From a virus, in the IMG/VR virus record IMGVR_UViG_3300027777_001479, positions 1 through 63,406 of that record: a DNA stretch of 63,406 nt. One strand, 5' to 3'. The translations under genes and the position numbers were made by a program. Positions 7,553 to 15,909 of this stretch are shown here, one piece after another; position 1 is the first letter of the stretch; each line of letters opens with the position of its first letter. The notes beneath the pieces were generated by a model that was not told where the DNA came from, did no database searches, and saw nothing but the letters and a program-made list of their open reading frames with translations.

Positions 7553-10426
7553 ATGGATAAAATCAAACTTTTATATCTCACACCCCACCTTTCAACAGGA
7601 GGAATGCCACAATTCACATTAAAAAGAATTGAATCCCTTCAAAAATACAAAGATCAAATTGAAATATTTTTAGTTGAGTATTCACAATTCAGTGACACAT
7701 ATGTTGTTCAAAGAAATAAAATAATTGAGTTATTAGATGAAAATCATTTTTTTACGTTAGGGTTATCCACAGAAAAAGATAAAAAATATGATTTAATAAA
7801 AATCATTAATGAAAATAAAATTGATATTGTTCACGCAGAAGAAATACCAGAAGCGTTTGAAAGTTTTAATAAAATACCAAAAGACATATTAAACCAATTA
7901 TATTCAAACAAAAGAACTTGGAAAATTGTTGAGACCTGTCATAATGTTTGGTATGATGCCAACACATTAAAAAAATTACATCCCGATTATTATTCTTTAA
8001 TAACACCTTATCATCAAGTTTCACAATTTAATACTACACCATCACCAAAAAAATTATTGACGTTCCCTTACGAAGAAAAACAAGTTTCACTTTTAAAAAA
8101 ATTTGAATCAAGACAACAATTAAAAATTGATGAAACAAAAACCCATATATTAAATGTTGGTTTATGGACGGAAGGGAAAAATCAAAAAGAAGGAATTGAA
8201 ATAGCAAGATTATTACAAGACACAAATCCGAATTTACATTTTCATTTTATTGGAAATCAAGCTCCAAACTTTGAAAGTTATTGGAAACCAATAATGGAAG
8301 ACCTACCAAAAAATGTTACAATATGGGGCGAAAGAGATGATGTTGATTTGTTTATGGAGTCTTGTGATGTTTTGATGTTTAACTCAATTTTCGAATGTAA
8401 TCCTTTGGTTGTTAGAGAAGCGATCAATTATAAAATGAAAATTTTAACAAGAAACCTTCCACAATATATGGGAATGTTTGACTCATTTATTAAACCAATA
8501 GAAGGAGACATAACTAAAATTTCAAATGATTTGTTGGATCTAATTAATTCAAACCAAAATTATGAAATTGAATATCAAACAGATTTTGGGGACGAGTTAT
8601 TGAATTTTTATAAAAAAATTATGGATACACCAATAATTTATAATGAACCGATTAAAAACGATTATACTTTCAAACAACACTTTGTTGTCAATCCATTTTT
8701 TGAAATTTTGGGAGAAAGTGATAGTTTATTTAACATAAAGTTATTTGACCAAAATAATTTGATATATGAAAATAATTTGCCAATTAATAGTTGGGTTAAA
8801 TTAAACAGAGAATATTATACAAAATGGAGAACCGAAGTTTATGAAAATGGTGAGTTGATTTATAATGATATATTAAATTTGAAAAACAAAAGAGTTTATA
8901 TTTCATTTGGATCAAAATCGTTGGGTGATACTTTGGCTTGGATTCCTTACTGCGAAGAGTTTAGAAAAAAACATAACTGCGAACTTATTGTTTCAACTTT
9001 TATGAATGATTTATTTAAAGATCAATATTCAAATATTGAATTTAAAAATCCTGGAGAAGTCGTACATAATATTTATGCACAGTACAAATTGGGTTGGTAT
9101 TACAACGAAGACAATTCTTTAAACTATAACGCACATCCAAATGATGTTAAAAGACAACCATTACAAAAAACAGCAACAGATATTTTGGGTTTAGATTATA
9201 AAGAAATAAGACCAAAATTAAACTTACCAAACATCACAAAAAAGAAAAAAGTGGGCATTGGTTTTCATTCTACAGCACAAGCGAAGTATTGGAATAACCC
9301 TGATGGGTGGCAATCCGTTATAGATCATCTTGATGCGTTGGGGTATGAATGTATGATCTATTCAAAAGAAGGTGATGGTTATATGAATAATTTTTACCCA
9401 AAAGGAGTTACTATCTTTAAAGGGGGAAATCTTCAGGAGGTTATTAACGATTTGGTTAGTTGCGAATTTTTTATTGGTCTTGGTTCAGGTTTATCTTGGT
9501 TGGCATGGGCATGTGAATTACCTGTAATTTTAATATCAGGATTTAGTGAAAAATTTGCAGAAACAAAGTTAAACACATATAGAGTAATAAATGAAGACGT
9601 ATGTCATGGATGTTTTAATAATGATAGATTAAATGCTTCTGATTGGAATTGGTGTCCTTTACATAAAGGAACTGATCGTCAATTTGAGTGCTCCAAAAAA
9701 ATAACATCAGACATGGTGATAAAAGAAATAAATAAGATTATGAACGAAGAAAAAGTTATTGAGAAAAAAAATAAATTAGATGGATTTGATTGGGGAGGAA
9801 AAACTAATTGGTATAGTGAGGCCGCAATTAAAGAAATTGAAGATCATAACATATATGATAGATGTTTTATTGTAGAAGAAGGTGATATTGTTGTTGACTT
9901 AGGTGCGTCATTAGGACCATTCACATATTCAATTTTACCAAACAATCCAAAACAATGTTTTGTTGTTGAGCCATTATCATATCAAATAGAAGTTTTAAAA
10001 AGAAACGTTGGAAAAGATAATGTTAAAATTATTCAAGGAGCAATTACCGACAAAAAAAGAATTGAAATTACGTGGGATGGAATTAGTGAAAGTGTTCCTA
10101 CTTTTACATTCAGAGAATTTTTAGATGAAAATAATATTTCAAAAATTGATTTTTTAAAGTGTGATTGTGAAGGGGGGGAATATGACGTATTTCAAAAAAG
10201 TAATATTGAATTTTTAAAAACAATTCCAAAAATTGTTGTTGAGTTCCATTTAAGAAATGACGAAAATTTTCATCAATGTAAGTTCAGATGGTTTAGAGAT
10301 AATATTTTACAAATGTTCGATAACTTTGAAGTATATTCTATAGATGGTGTAAATATAAAATGGGATTTATGGAACGAACATTTTATAGAATATTATAACG
10401 AAGTTATTTTTTATTTTAATAATTGA
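7553..10426 (+). CDS. Three-domain GT4 / autotransporter heptosyltransferase / FkbM fusion
   Basis: A 957-residue protein with three enzymatic parts. Residues 1-360 are a GT-B glycosyltransferase (TPHLSTGG near the start; FECNPLVVREAIN near residue 278). Residues about 376-735 match the bacterial autotransporter heptosyltransferase family (Aah/TibC): a beta-rich lead, GSKSLGDTLAWIPYCEEFR near 453, GLGSGLSWLAWACELPV near 645, and a cysteine cluster C684-x2-C687, C701 and C713 matching the family's iron-binding Cys set. Residues about 745-957 are an FkbM-type SAM methyltransferase (VVDLGASLGPFT, FLKCDCEGGEYDVF). Family members move heptose from ADP-heptose to protein Ser. The fusion suggests one protein that adds, extends and methylates a glycan; its acceptor is unknown but fibre genes flank it on both sides. 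Confidence 0.85.
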   Translation: MDKIKLLYLTPHLSTGGMPQFTLKRIESLQKYKDQIEIFLVEYSQFSDTYVVQRNKIIELLDENHFFTLGLSTEKDKKYDLIKIINENKIDIVHAEEIPEAFESFNKIPKDILNQLYSNKRTWKIVETCHNVWYDANTLKKLHPDYYSLITPYHQVSQFNTTPSPKKLLTFPYEEKQVSLLKKFESRQQLKIDETKTHILNVGLWTEGKNQKEGIEIARLLQDTNPNLHFHFIGNQAPNFESYWKPIMEDLPKNVTIWGERDDVDLFMESCDVLMFNSIFECNPLVVREAINYKMKILTRNLPQYMGMFDSFIKPIEGDITKISNDLLDLINSNQNYEIEYQTDFGDELLNFYKKIMDTPIIYNEPIKNDYTFKQHFVVNPFFEILGESDSLFNIKLFDQNNLIYENNLPINSWVKLNREYYTKWRTEVYENGELIYNDILNLKNKRVYISFGSKSLGDTLAWIPYCEEFRKKHNCELIVSTFMNDLFKDQYSNIEFKNPGEVVHNIYAQYKLGWYYNEDNSLNYNAHPNDVKRQPLQKTATDILGLDYKEIRPKLNLPNITKKKKVGIGFHSTAQAKYWNNPDGWQSVIDHLDALGYECMIYSKEGDGYMNNFYPKGVTIFKGGNLQEVINDLVSCEFFIGLGSGLSWLAWACELPVILISGFSEKFAETKLNTYRVINEDVCHGCFNNDRLNASDWNWCPLHKGTDRQFECSKKITSDMVIKEINKIMNEEKVIEKKNKLDGFDWGGKTNWYSEAAIKEIEDHNIYDRCFIVEEGDIVVDLGASLGPFTYSILPNNPKQCFVVEPLSYQIEVLKRNVGKDNVKIIQGAITDKKRIEITWDGISESVPTFTFREFLDENNISKIDFLKCDCEGGEYDVFQKSNIEFLKTIPKIVVEFHLRNDENFHQCKFRWFRDNILQMFDNFEVYSIDGVNIKWDLWNEHFIEYYNEVIFYFNN

Positions 10427-10446
10427 TTTTAATATGATATATATTT

Positions 10447-10998
10447 TTAATTATAAACTCTAATTTCTATTGGGGTGTTGTATAATTCATCATCAATAGG
10501 AGTATCCGGAGTTAAAACCGTATTACAAGCAATCACACTCTGGTCCATAACATTTATTCCTGTGATTACCCCATTGCTAACTCCCTCAGCACCAGTTGAA
10601 ATAAATGCCGTTGTTTTACGTAATGTAAATAAATCATTTGAATTAATATAATAATTACCTGTTAAATTATATGTAAACCATATATTACCAATAGTATTTT
10701 CTAATACGGTTACGATTGGAGCACCTGTGTTGAATTGTAATATTGCCTCACCCCAATTATTAGGTCTAATACCCGTAGCAACAAAGTAAGTCCCAATATT
10801 ATTGTTTGGAGCCCCAACATTTGTAAAATCTGATCCGGTGTTATCCATAATTCTATAGGTTCTACCTATTATTAAATCAGGACCGCCCGATATATCATCC
10901 CAACGTACTAAAATTAGATTGTCTGTACCAAATTGTGTTATTAGTGCGGTATAAGATTTATATGTAGTATTTGGAATTACTACTCCTGATATTTTCAT
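10447..10998 (-). CDS. Small virion-associated protein of unknown family
   Basis: A 183-residue protein rich in Thr, Asn, Gly and Ile, with no charged clusters and predicted mostly beta. It has IIGRTYRIMDN near residue 62, the kind of segment seen repeatedly in phage decoration and fibre accessory proteins, and ends in a short PIEIRVYN strand. It directly follows the collagen-like fibre gene, with only a triplicated AT-rich repeat between them. It may be a fibre tip, chaperone or decoration protein; nothing in the sequence decides this. Confidence 0.5.
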   Translation of the reverse strand: MKISGVVIPNTTYKSYTALITQFGTDNLILVRWDDISGGPDLIIGRTYRIMDNTGSDFTNVGAPNNNIGTYFVATGIRPNNWGEAILQFNTGAPIVTVLENTIGNIWFTYNLTGNYYINSNDLFTLRKTTAFISTGAEGVSNGVITGINVMDQSVIACNTVLTPDTPIDDELYNTPIEIRVYN

Positions 10999-11043
10999 AA
11001 TAATTTATATTTTAATAATTTATATTTTAATAATTTATATTTC
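10999..11043 (-). repeat. Three tandem 15-bp AT-rich repeats
   Basis: The unit aataatttatatttt occurs three times in a row (10999-11013, 11014-11028, 11029-11043, the last with one change). It fills the gap before the ATG at 10998 and covers the stop codon of the upstream fibre gene. On the minus strand each copy reads AAATATAAATTATT, with a TATAAAT core resembling T4-type late promoters. It may be a multiplied promoter or a slippage product. Confidence 0.8.
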
Positions 11044-13995
11044 TACCCAAGTATTATCAGGATTAAAATAAATAACACCATTTGTTGAATTAACACAATA
11101 TCCAACAATTCTAACAACGTTTCCTGTTGATGATGGTGCAATGTTTGTGATATATCCCAATGTTGTATCAACATATAAAATATCACCAATAGCAAAAGTT
11201 GTCCACAAACTATTTCTAACATATCCTCTAACGAGCATTCCATCGCCAGGAGATGAACCTAAAGCAATTGATAACATTCCTATAGATTTTGGTGTTCCTG
11301 ATGCATCTGTTTGGTTCCATGTTGCACCAGCATCTAAGAAACATAGATCACCCGCAGTTAAAGTACCTGAACCAAAAGTTACAATATCACCATATCCTTC
11401 AACCGATGTTGAAGTTAACTCAGTTGTTGGGTCGTGATAAAAAGAAAATCTTCCACCTGAAGTGTATATTGCATAATTTTGTGAAGCTCCGCTGGCAGAA
11501 GATCGTAAACCTATATTTGATTGAGCATCTCCAATAACATTTATATCTAAACCTTTTTTATTTGTACTTGTAAAACTACCACCACCTAAAACATCAATCA
11601 AAACACCTGTTTGAGAATCACCACCATTCGTGTCGGCATTAGTGTTAAGTACTTGCATACCAACACTATTTCCTGTTGTCCCATTAATAAAGGCTTCGTA
11701 ACCTATGTTAAAAATAGTTGCATCTGAAACCGTGACAGAGTAACCTATATTTTGTTGTGATTGATTTTGGACTTCAAAGTTAGAACCATATTTTATACCT
11801 AAACCATTGGTCATAGAACCTTTAACAGACCCTTTTATACCATACTGAAGGGATCCAGATCCTGTGGAATTATTCGATACGTCTATACCCGTATTATTTC
11901 CATCATCAGTTCCTCCTGCAGCAATTTTAATACCTGTGTTTGAACTTGAAGCTCCATTAACAATAATTTCCGCACCATATAATTTAGTATTACCTGTTGG
12001 CGTTCCAGAGTTATGGATAAATAAAGAAGAGTGTTGTGGAAAATTATGTTGTGAAAATATATTCAATGAAGGAATAGTTCCTATTGTGTCATAGATATCG
12101 GTACGGCCAGTTATGTTTAGTAATGTACCATCAAAAGTCATATTACTTTCTGCAACTATTCCACCTGAACCATCAGAAGTTAAAACCTGATTATTCAAAC
12201 CTGGAACAATTACCGAACTTCCACTAGTTCCATCTGTTCCGCTCGTTCCGTTTACACCTGATAATCCACTTGTCCCGCTAGTCCCATCTGTACCACTAGT
12301 TCCATCAGTACCTGAAGTCCCATCTGTACCACTAGTTCCATCAGTACCTGAAGTCCCATCTGTACCACTAGTTCCATCAGTACCTGAAGTTCCGTCAGTT
12401 CCGCTAGTACCATCTGTACCATTAGTCCCTGAAGATCCGTCTGTTCCGCTAGTACCATCTGTACCTGAAGTTCCATTAGTCCCACTAGTACCGTTACTAC
12501 CTGAAGTTCCATTCGTACCTGAAGATCCGTCTGTTCCGCTAGTTCCATTCGTACCTGATGTACCATTTACCCCCGATAAACCACTTGTCCCACTTGTGCC
12601 GTCTGTTCCATTAGTACCGTCTGTTCCACTCGTCCCATCTGTACCATTAGTTCCACTCGTCCCATCTGTACCATTAGTTCCACTCGTCCCATCTGTACCA
12701 TTAGTTCCACTCGTCCCATCTGTACCATTAGTTCCACTCGTCCCGTTTGTACCTGAAGTTCCGCTAGTTCCATTTGTTCCATTAGTTCCTGACGTTCCTG
12801 ATGTTCCTGATGCGGCAATTATTGATACAAATATATTATGATTGTTCGCAAATTGTGGATTACCACCAGCACTTACCAAAGATACGGGAATAGTCCAATA
12901 ATTAGATGCCCCAACAATTAGTGTGGGGGTTCCTGTAATAGTCCATACTTGAAAATTAGCACTATCATTTTGGTCTTGAATTGTAATCTGTTGTCCTATT
13001 TGTAAAAGAGCTAAAAATATATCAATATCTGTTACTGGTGTATCTGTTAAATGGTTGATGTTAATTTGGGTTGATGCGGTCATTACTACATTATCCCACA
13101 ATACATGCCCAGCGCCAGGGTTTCCTGATTGTGAATTATTTTTTGCTTCATAATAGAATAAACTTGTTGATACTCCATTAGCTCCATTAGTCCCCGATGT
13201 TCCGTTCGTTCCCGATGTTCCGTTAGTTCCTGACGCAGCAAGTAAAGTCCAATATACACCAATAAAACCACCAAAAGGTCCATAACCAGATGGGGCGTAT
13301 TGAATACAATACCAAGTTTCTCCCGCAAAAGTCACGACATCACCTATATTATGTATCTGCACTTGATAAGGTCCTAAAAAGTTCCATAAAGGAGATGTCC
13401 CCGATGTCCCACTTGAACCTGAAGACCCACTTGTTCCGTTTGTTCCTGATGTGCCATTAGTCCCCGATGTTCCGTTCGTTCCCGATGTTCCGTTAGTTCC
13501 TGACGTTCCGTTTGTTCCATTAGTTCCTGACGTTCCGTTTGTACCTGAAGTCCCATTTGTACCTGAAGTCCCATTTGTACCTGAAGTCCCATTTGTTCCC
13601 GAAGTTCCATTAGATCCCGAAGTTCCATTACTACCACTTGTGCCGTTTGTTCCTGAAGACCCTGAAGACCCACTACTACCTGAAGTTCCACTTGTTCCAT
13701 TAGATCCCGAAGTTCCATTACTACCACTTGTCCCATTAGCACCCGAAGTACCGCTTGTTCCTGTTGCCCCACTTAACCCGCTTGTTCCGCTTGAACCATT
13801 AGTTCCACTAGTTCCTGAAGTTCCAGCAGGTCCTGTTGAACCGCTTAAAATTGCTTGTAAATCACTTAAAGGAGCATAATAGGATGATCCTTGTGGGCTT
13901 TGTGATGTGTCTCCTGTTACAACAACATGGAAAATATCATTTAATGTGACCGCAGAAACTCTCGATCTATCTGTTAATCTGTTATAAACTGGCAT
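11035..13995 (-). CDS. Collagen-like tail fibre
   Basis: A 986-residue fibre. Residues 1-52 are a short attachment domain (NRLTDRSRVSAVTLNDIF...). After GPAGTSGTSG come long G-x-x triplet blocks dominated by GTSGTNG and GTSGTDG: about residues 55-205, 260-280 and 398-635. They are broken by two compact beta domains (about 206-258 and 283-396). The C-terminal 340 residues are a beta-rich head with an array of short related units and a final LCFLDAGATWNQTDASGTPK-like tip domain. Phage collagen-like regions form trimeric stalks. The many Thr/Ser residues in every triplet are possible O-glycan sites. DNA repeats inside the gene (12281-12388, 12624-12731, 13184/13454) would permit length change. 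Confidence 0.85.
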   Translation of the reverse strand: MPVYNRLTDRSRVSAVTLNDIFHVVVTGDTSQSPQGSSYYAPLSDLQAILSGSTGPAGTSGTSGTNGSSGTSGLSGATGTSGTSGANGTSGSNGTSGSNGTSGTSGSSGSSGSSGTNGTSGSNGTSGSNGTSGTNGTSGTNGTSGTNGTSGTNGTSGTNGTNGTSGTNGTSGTNGTSGTNGTSGTNGTSGSSGSSGTSGTSPLWNFLGPYQVQIHNIGDVVTFAGETWYCIQYAPSGYGPFGGFIGVYWTLLAASGTNGTSGTNGTSGTNGANGVSTSLFYYEAKNNSQSGNPGAGHVLWDNVVMTASTQININHLTDTPVTDIDIFLALLQIGQQITIQDQNDSANFQVWTITGTPTLIVGASNYWTIPVSLVSAGGNPQFANNHNIFVSIIAASGTSGTSGTNGTNGTSGTSGTNGTSGTNGTDGTSGTNGTDGTSGTNGTDGTSGTNGTDGTSGTDGTNGTDGTSGTSGLSGVNGTSGTNGTSGTDGSSGTNGTSGSNGTSGTNGTSGTDGTSGTDGSSGTNGTDGTSGTDGTSGTDGTSGTDGTSGTDGTSGTDGTSGTDGTSGTDGTSGTSGLSGVNGTSGTDGTSGSSVIVPGLNNQVLTSDGSGGIVAESNMTFDGTLLNITGRTDIYDTIGTIPSLNIFSQHNFPQHSSLFIHNSGTPTGNTKLYGAEIIVNGASSSNTGIKIAAGGTDDGNNTGIDVSNNSTGSGSLQYGIKGSVKGSMTNGLGIKYGSNFEVQNQSQQNIGYSVTVSDATIFNIGYEAFINGTTGNSVGMQVLNTNADTNGGDSQTGVLIDVLGGGSFTSTNKKGLDINVIGDAQSNIGLRSSASGASQNYAIYTSGGRFSFYHDPTTELTSTSVEGYGDIVTFGSGTLTAGDLCFLDAGATWNQTDASGTPKSIGMLSIALGSSPGDGMLVRGYVRNSLWTTFAIGDILYVDTTLGYITNIAPSSTGNVVRIVGYCVNSTNGVIYFNPDNTWVEI
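12281..12388 (-). repeat. Three perfect 36-bp tandem repeats in fibre gene
   Basis: Three identical copies of a 36-base unit starting gtcccatctgtaccactag, each encoding four G-x-x triplets of the collagen-like stalk. Identity at the DNA level, including third positions, points to recent tandem duplication. Confidence 0.9.
12624..12731 (-). repeat. Four perfect 27-bp tandem repeats in fibre gene
   Basis: Four identical copies of a 27-base unit starting ttccactcgtcccatctg, each encoding three G-x-x triplets (GTNGTDGTS). The lack of silent differences implies recent slippage or recombination. Confidence 0.9.
13184..13235 (-). repeat. 52-bp segment duplicated at 13454-13505
   Basis: The 52 bases from ccattagtccccgatg to gttcctgacg are identical at 13184-13235 and 13454-13505, on either side of a non-repetitive domain. 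Recombination between them would delete that domain (270 bp, in frame). Confidence 0.85.
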
Positions 13996-14003
13996 CTTAT
14001 AGT

Positions 14004-14010
14004 ATAAATA
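14004..14010 (-). promoter_or_regulatory. TATTTAT motif upstream of collagen-like fibre
   Basis: Minus-strand GAAATATTTATACTATAAG, eight bases before the ATG at 13995. It shares the 90-base divergent gap with a plus-strand copy at 14074-14080. Confidence 0.4.
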
Positions 14011-14073
14011 TTTCCGTTAGTTAAAATAAAATTAAATAACACTAATAAATATGAACTCAAATCCATTTTAATC

Positions 14074-14080
14074 TATTTAT
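14074..14080 (+). promoter_or_regulatory. TATTTAT motif upstream of J-domain gene
   Basis: Plus-strand AATCTATTTATAGAAT directly before the ATG at 14086, five bases from the motif to the start. Confidence 0.35.
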
Positions 14081-14085
14081 AGAAT

Positions 14086-14637
14086 ATGTCTAAAAAAAAG
14101 TTAAATGACTTGAAAATAAATCTATATTTAAAAGAGTTAAATCTTTTAGAATTAGAAAAAGAATATGTTGATGAGTTTACAACATATCATAAGCCATTGT
14201 TTATGGAAGAAGCTGTAAAAATGGGTTATAAATCACCAATAGTGACAGGAGAAACCATATCTTGTGGTATAAAAAAAGATAAACCATTTGAGGTTACAGA
14301 AAAAGAATTAAAAATAATTAAATCAATTTTTAGATCGATCGCAAAAGAATGTCATCCAGATAAATCAAAAAATACCATTAGAATAAAATGGTATGAAGAA
14401 TCACAAATTGCTTATGAAAAAAATGATTTATTAACACTTTATAAAATTGCAAAAAAATTAAATATTGAAATAGATTTTGAGGCAAATGGTTTTATATTAA
14501 TACAAAAGACGATAGAAGAAAAGAAAAAAGAATTACAATCAGTTTCAGGATCTTTTTTATGGTTATGGGCTAACTCAGAAACTCAAGAAGAAAAAGATGA
14601 AATAATAAAACAATTTATAAACCAATCAAATCAATAA
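14086..14637 (+). CDS. J-domain (DnaJ-like) protein
   Basis: A 183-residue protein. Residues about 70-120 look like a J-domain: a helix with FRSIAKECHPDKS carrying the diagnostic HPD tripeptide (residues 90-92), and a following helix ending in LLTLYKIAKKLNIEI. No G/F-rich, zinc or substrate-binding DnaJ regions follow, so it is a type III-like co-chaperone that would recruit host DnaK. The N-terminal 65 residues are unrecognised. It is two bases from the start of the DUF2827-like transferase gene and probably co-transcribed. A role in fibre or virion folding is a guess. Confidence 0.7.
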   Translation: MSKKKLNDLKINLYLKELNLLELEKEYVDEFTTYHKPLFMEEAVKMGYKSPIVTGETISCGIKKDKPFEVTEKELKIIKSIFRSIAKECHPDKSKNTIRIKWYEESQIAYEKNDLLTLYKIAKKLNIEIDFEANGFILIQKTIEEKKKELQSVSGSFLWLWANSETQEEKDEIIKQFINQSNQ

Positions 14638-14639
14638 AG

Positions 14640-15839
14640 ATGAAAAATCTAAAAATTGGAATTACTTTAGGACTACAATCAAACACAGAATCAATTTGGA
14701 CAAATGGAATGAAACAAAATGTTTTAATGTTTGTTCATTTATTACAGAAATCAAAAAATGACTATGAAGTTTGTATATTAAACACTTTTGATGTTGATTT
14801 TACAGAACAAAAACCTTCTTATCTTAAAGACATTAATATCTATAACTTTAAAGATAAATTTATGGAAATGGATCTTATTATAATGATGGGTGCCCAAGTA
14901 TACGAAGAAGATATTAAAAAGTTCAAAGAAGATAAAAATAAAAGATTTATCGGTTATAAATGTGGAAACAATTATGTGATCCATATGGAAAATGTTTTGT
15001 TTAAAGAAAACAAAAAAAGATACTTTGAATATGAAACGACATTTGACGAACTATGGTATATCCCACAACAACACGATACCAATAACGGGTTCTTTACGAC
15101 ACTATATAGAACAAACGCGTTTATTGTTCCTTTTATTTGGCATAACAAATTTTTACTTGAATCCGTAATTGGAATTGAAAGTGGATTTAAAGAAGGTCGA
15201 TATAGTAAAGGATACAAATATAATCCCGACAAAGAGAAAAAAGTGTTGGGAATTATGGAGCCAAATATTAATGTTGTTAAATATTCTTTAATTCCTGCTA
15301 TGGTTGCTGAAGAATCATATAGAACTGAAACAGGAAAAAATAAAATTGATAAACTTATGATCACAAATGGTGATAAACTTAAAGAAAATTATGAGTTTAT
15401 GTCAATAATCAAAACTTTTGATCTGTATGAAGATAAAAAAATTACCGCAGAATCAAGATATCAAACATCTTTTGTTCTAACACAATACTTTGACATTTTA
15501 CTTTGTCATCAAGTATTAAACCCTTTAAATTATCTTTATTTGGATGCCGCTTATTTGGGTTATCCTGTTTTACATAATGCTCCTCTTTGTAAAGATCTTG
15601 GTTATTATTATGAAAATAGTGATACAAAAGAAGGTGCCAAAATGTTGAATTATATTTTAACCGAACACGATAACAATATTTTAGAATACCATAAAAGAAA
15701 CGATATTGTTTTACAAAGATATCATGCTGATAATCAAGAACTTATTGAAACTTATGACAAATTGATTTATAATCTTTTTAATGGTGGAAATAAAGATTTG
15801 GTTTATAACCCAAATACAAATAGATACGACAATCTTTAA
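14640..15839 (+). CDS. DUF2827-type putative glycosyltransferase
   Basis: A 399-residue protein resembling DUF2827, a GT-B-like family found in surface polysaccharide loci. The start LKIGITLGLQSNTESIWTNG is typical, as are KVLGIMEPNINVVKYSLIPA near residue 200, and LDAAYLGYPVLHNAPLCKDLGYYY near residue 302, where GT-B proteins bind the donor nucleotide. It follows the J-domain gene with no gap, and a strong hairpin terminator follows at 15864. Sugar and acceptor are unknown. Confidence 0.7.
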   Translation: MKNLKIGITLGLQSNTESIWTNGMKQNVLMFVHLLQKSKNDYEVCILNTFDVDFTEQKPSYLKDINIYNFKDKFMEMDLIIMMGAQVYEEDIKKFKEDKNKRFIGYKCGNNYVIHMENVLFKENKKRYFEYETTFDELWYIPQQHDTNNGFFTTLYRTNAFIVPFIWHNKFLLESVIGIESGFKEGRYSKGYKYNPDKEKKVLGIMEPNINVVKYSLIPAMVAEESYRTETGKNKIDKLMITNGDKLKENYEFMSIIKTFDLYEDKKITAESRYQTSFVLTQYFDILLCHQVLNPLNYLYLDAAYLGYPVLHNAPLCKDLGYYYENSDTKEGAKMLNYILTEHDNNILEYHKRNDIVLQRYHADNQELIETYDKLIYNLFNGGNKDLVYNPNTNRYDNL

Positions 15840-15863
15840 TTTTTTTTTACTATAATAAAAAAA

Positions 15864-15887
15864 GGGACTCCGAAGAGTCCCTTTTTT
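15864..15887. terminator. Bidirectional intrinsic terminator
   Basis: A perfect 7-bp stem GGGACTC / GAGTCCC with a CGAA loop, flanked by an A-run on the left and T6 on the right. It lies between the convergent genes ending at 15839 (+) and 15910 (-) and can stop transcription from both sides. Confidence 0.9.
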
Positions 15888-15909
15888 GTTTTCATTAAAA
15901 AGTTAATGA

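Noticed and set aside
12281-12731. Regular direct repeats resembling a CRISPR array
   Set aside because: The units are in-phase codons of the G-x-x stalk with no distinct spacers, and lie inside a long fibre gene.
12567-13879. Alternate frames (VPLVP and MVQMGRVELM type) in the collagen-like fibre
   Set aside because: They arise from the repeat DNA read in the wrong frame or strand.
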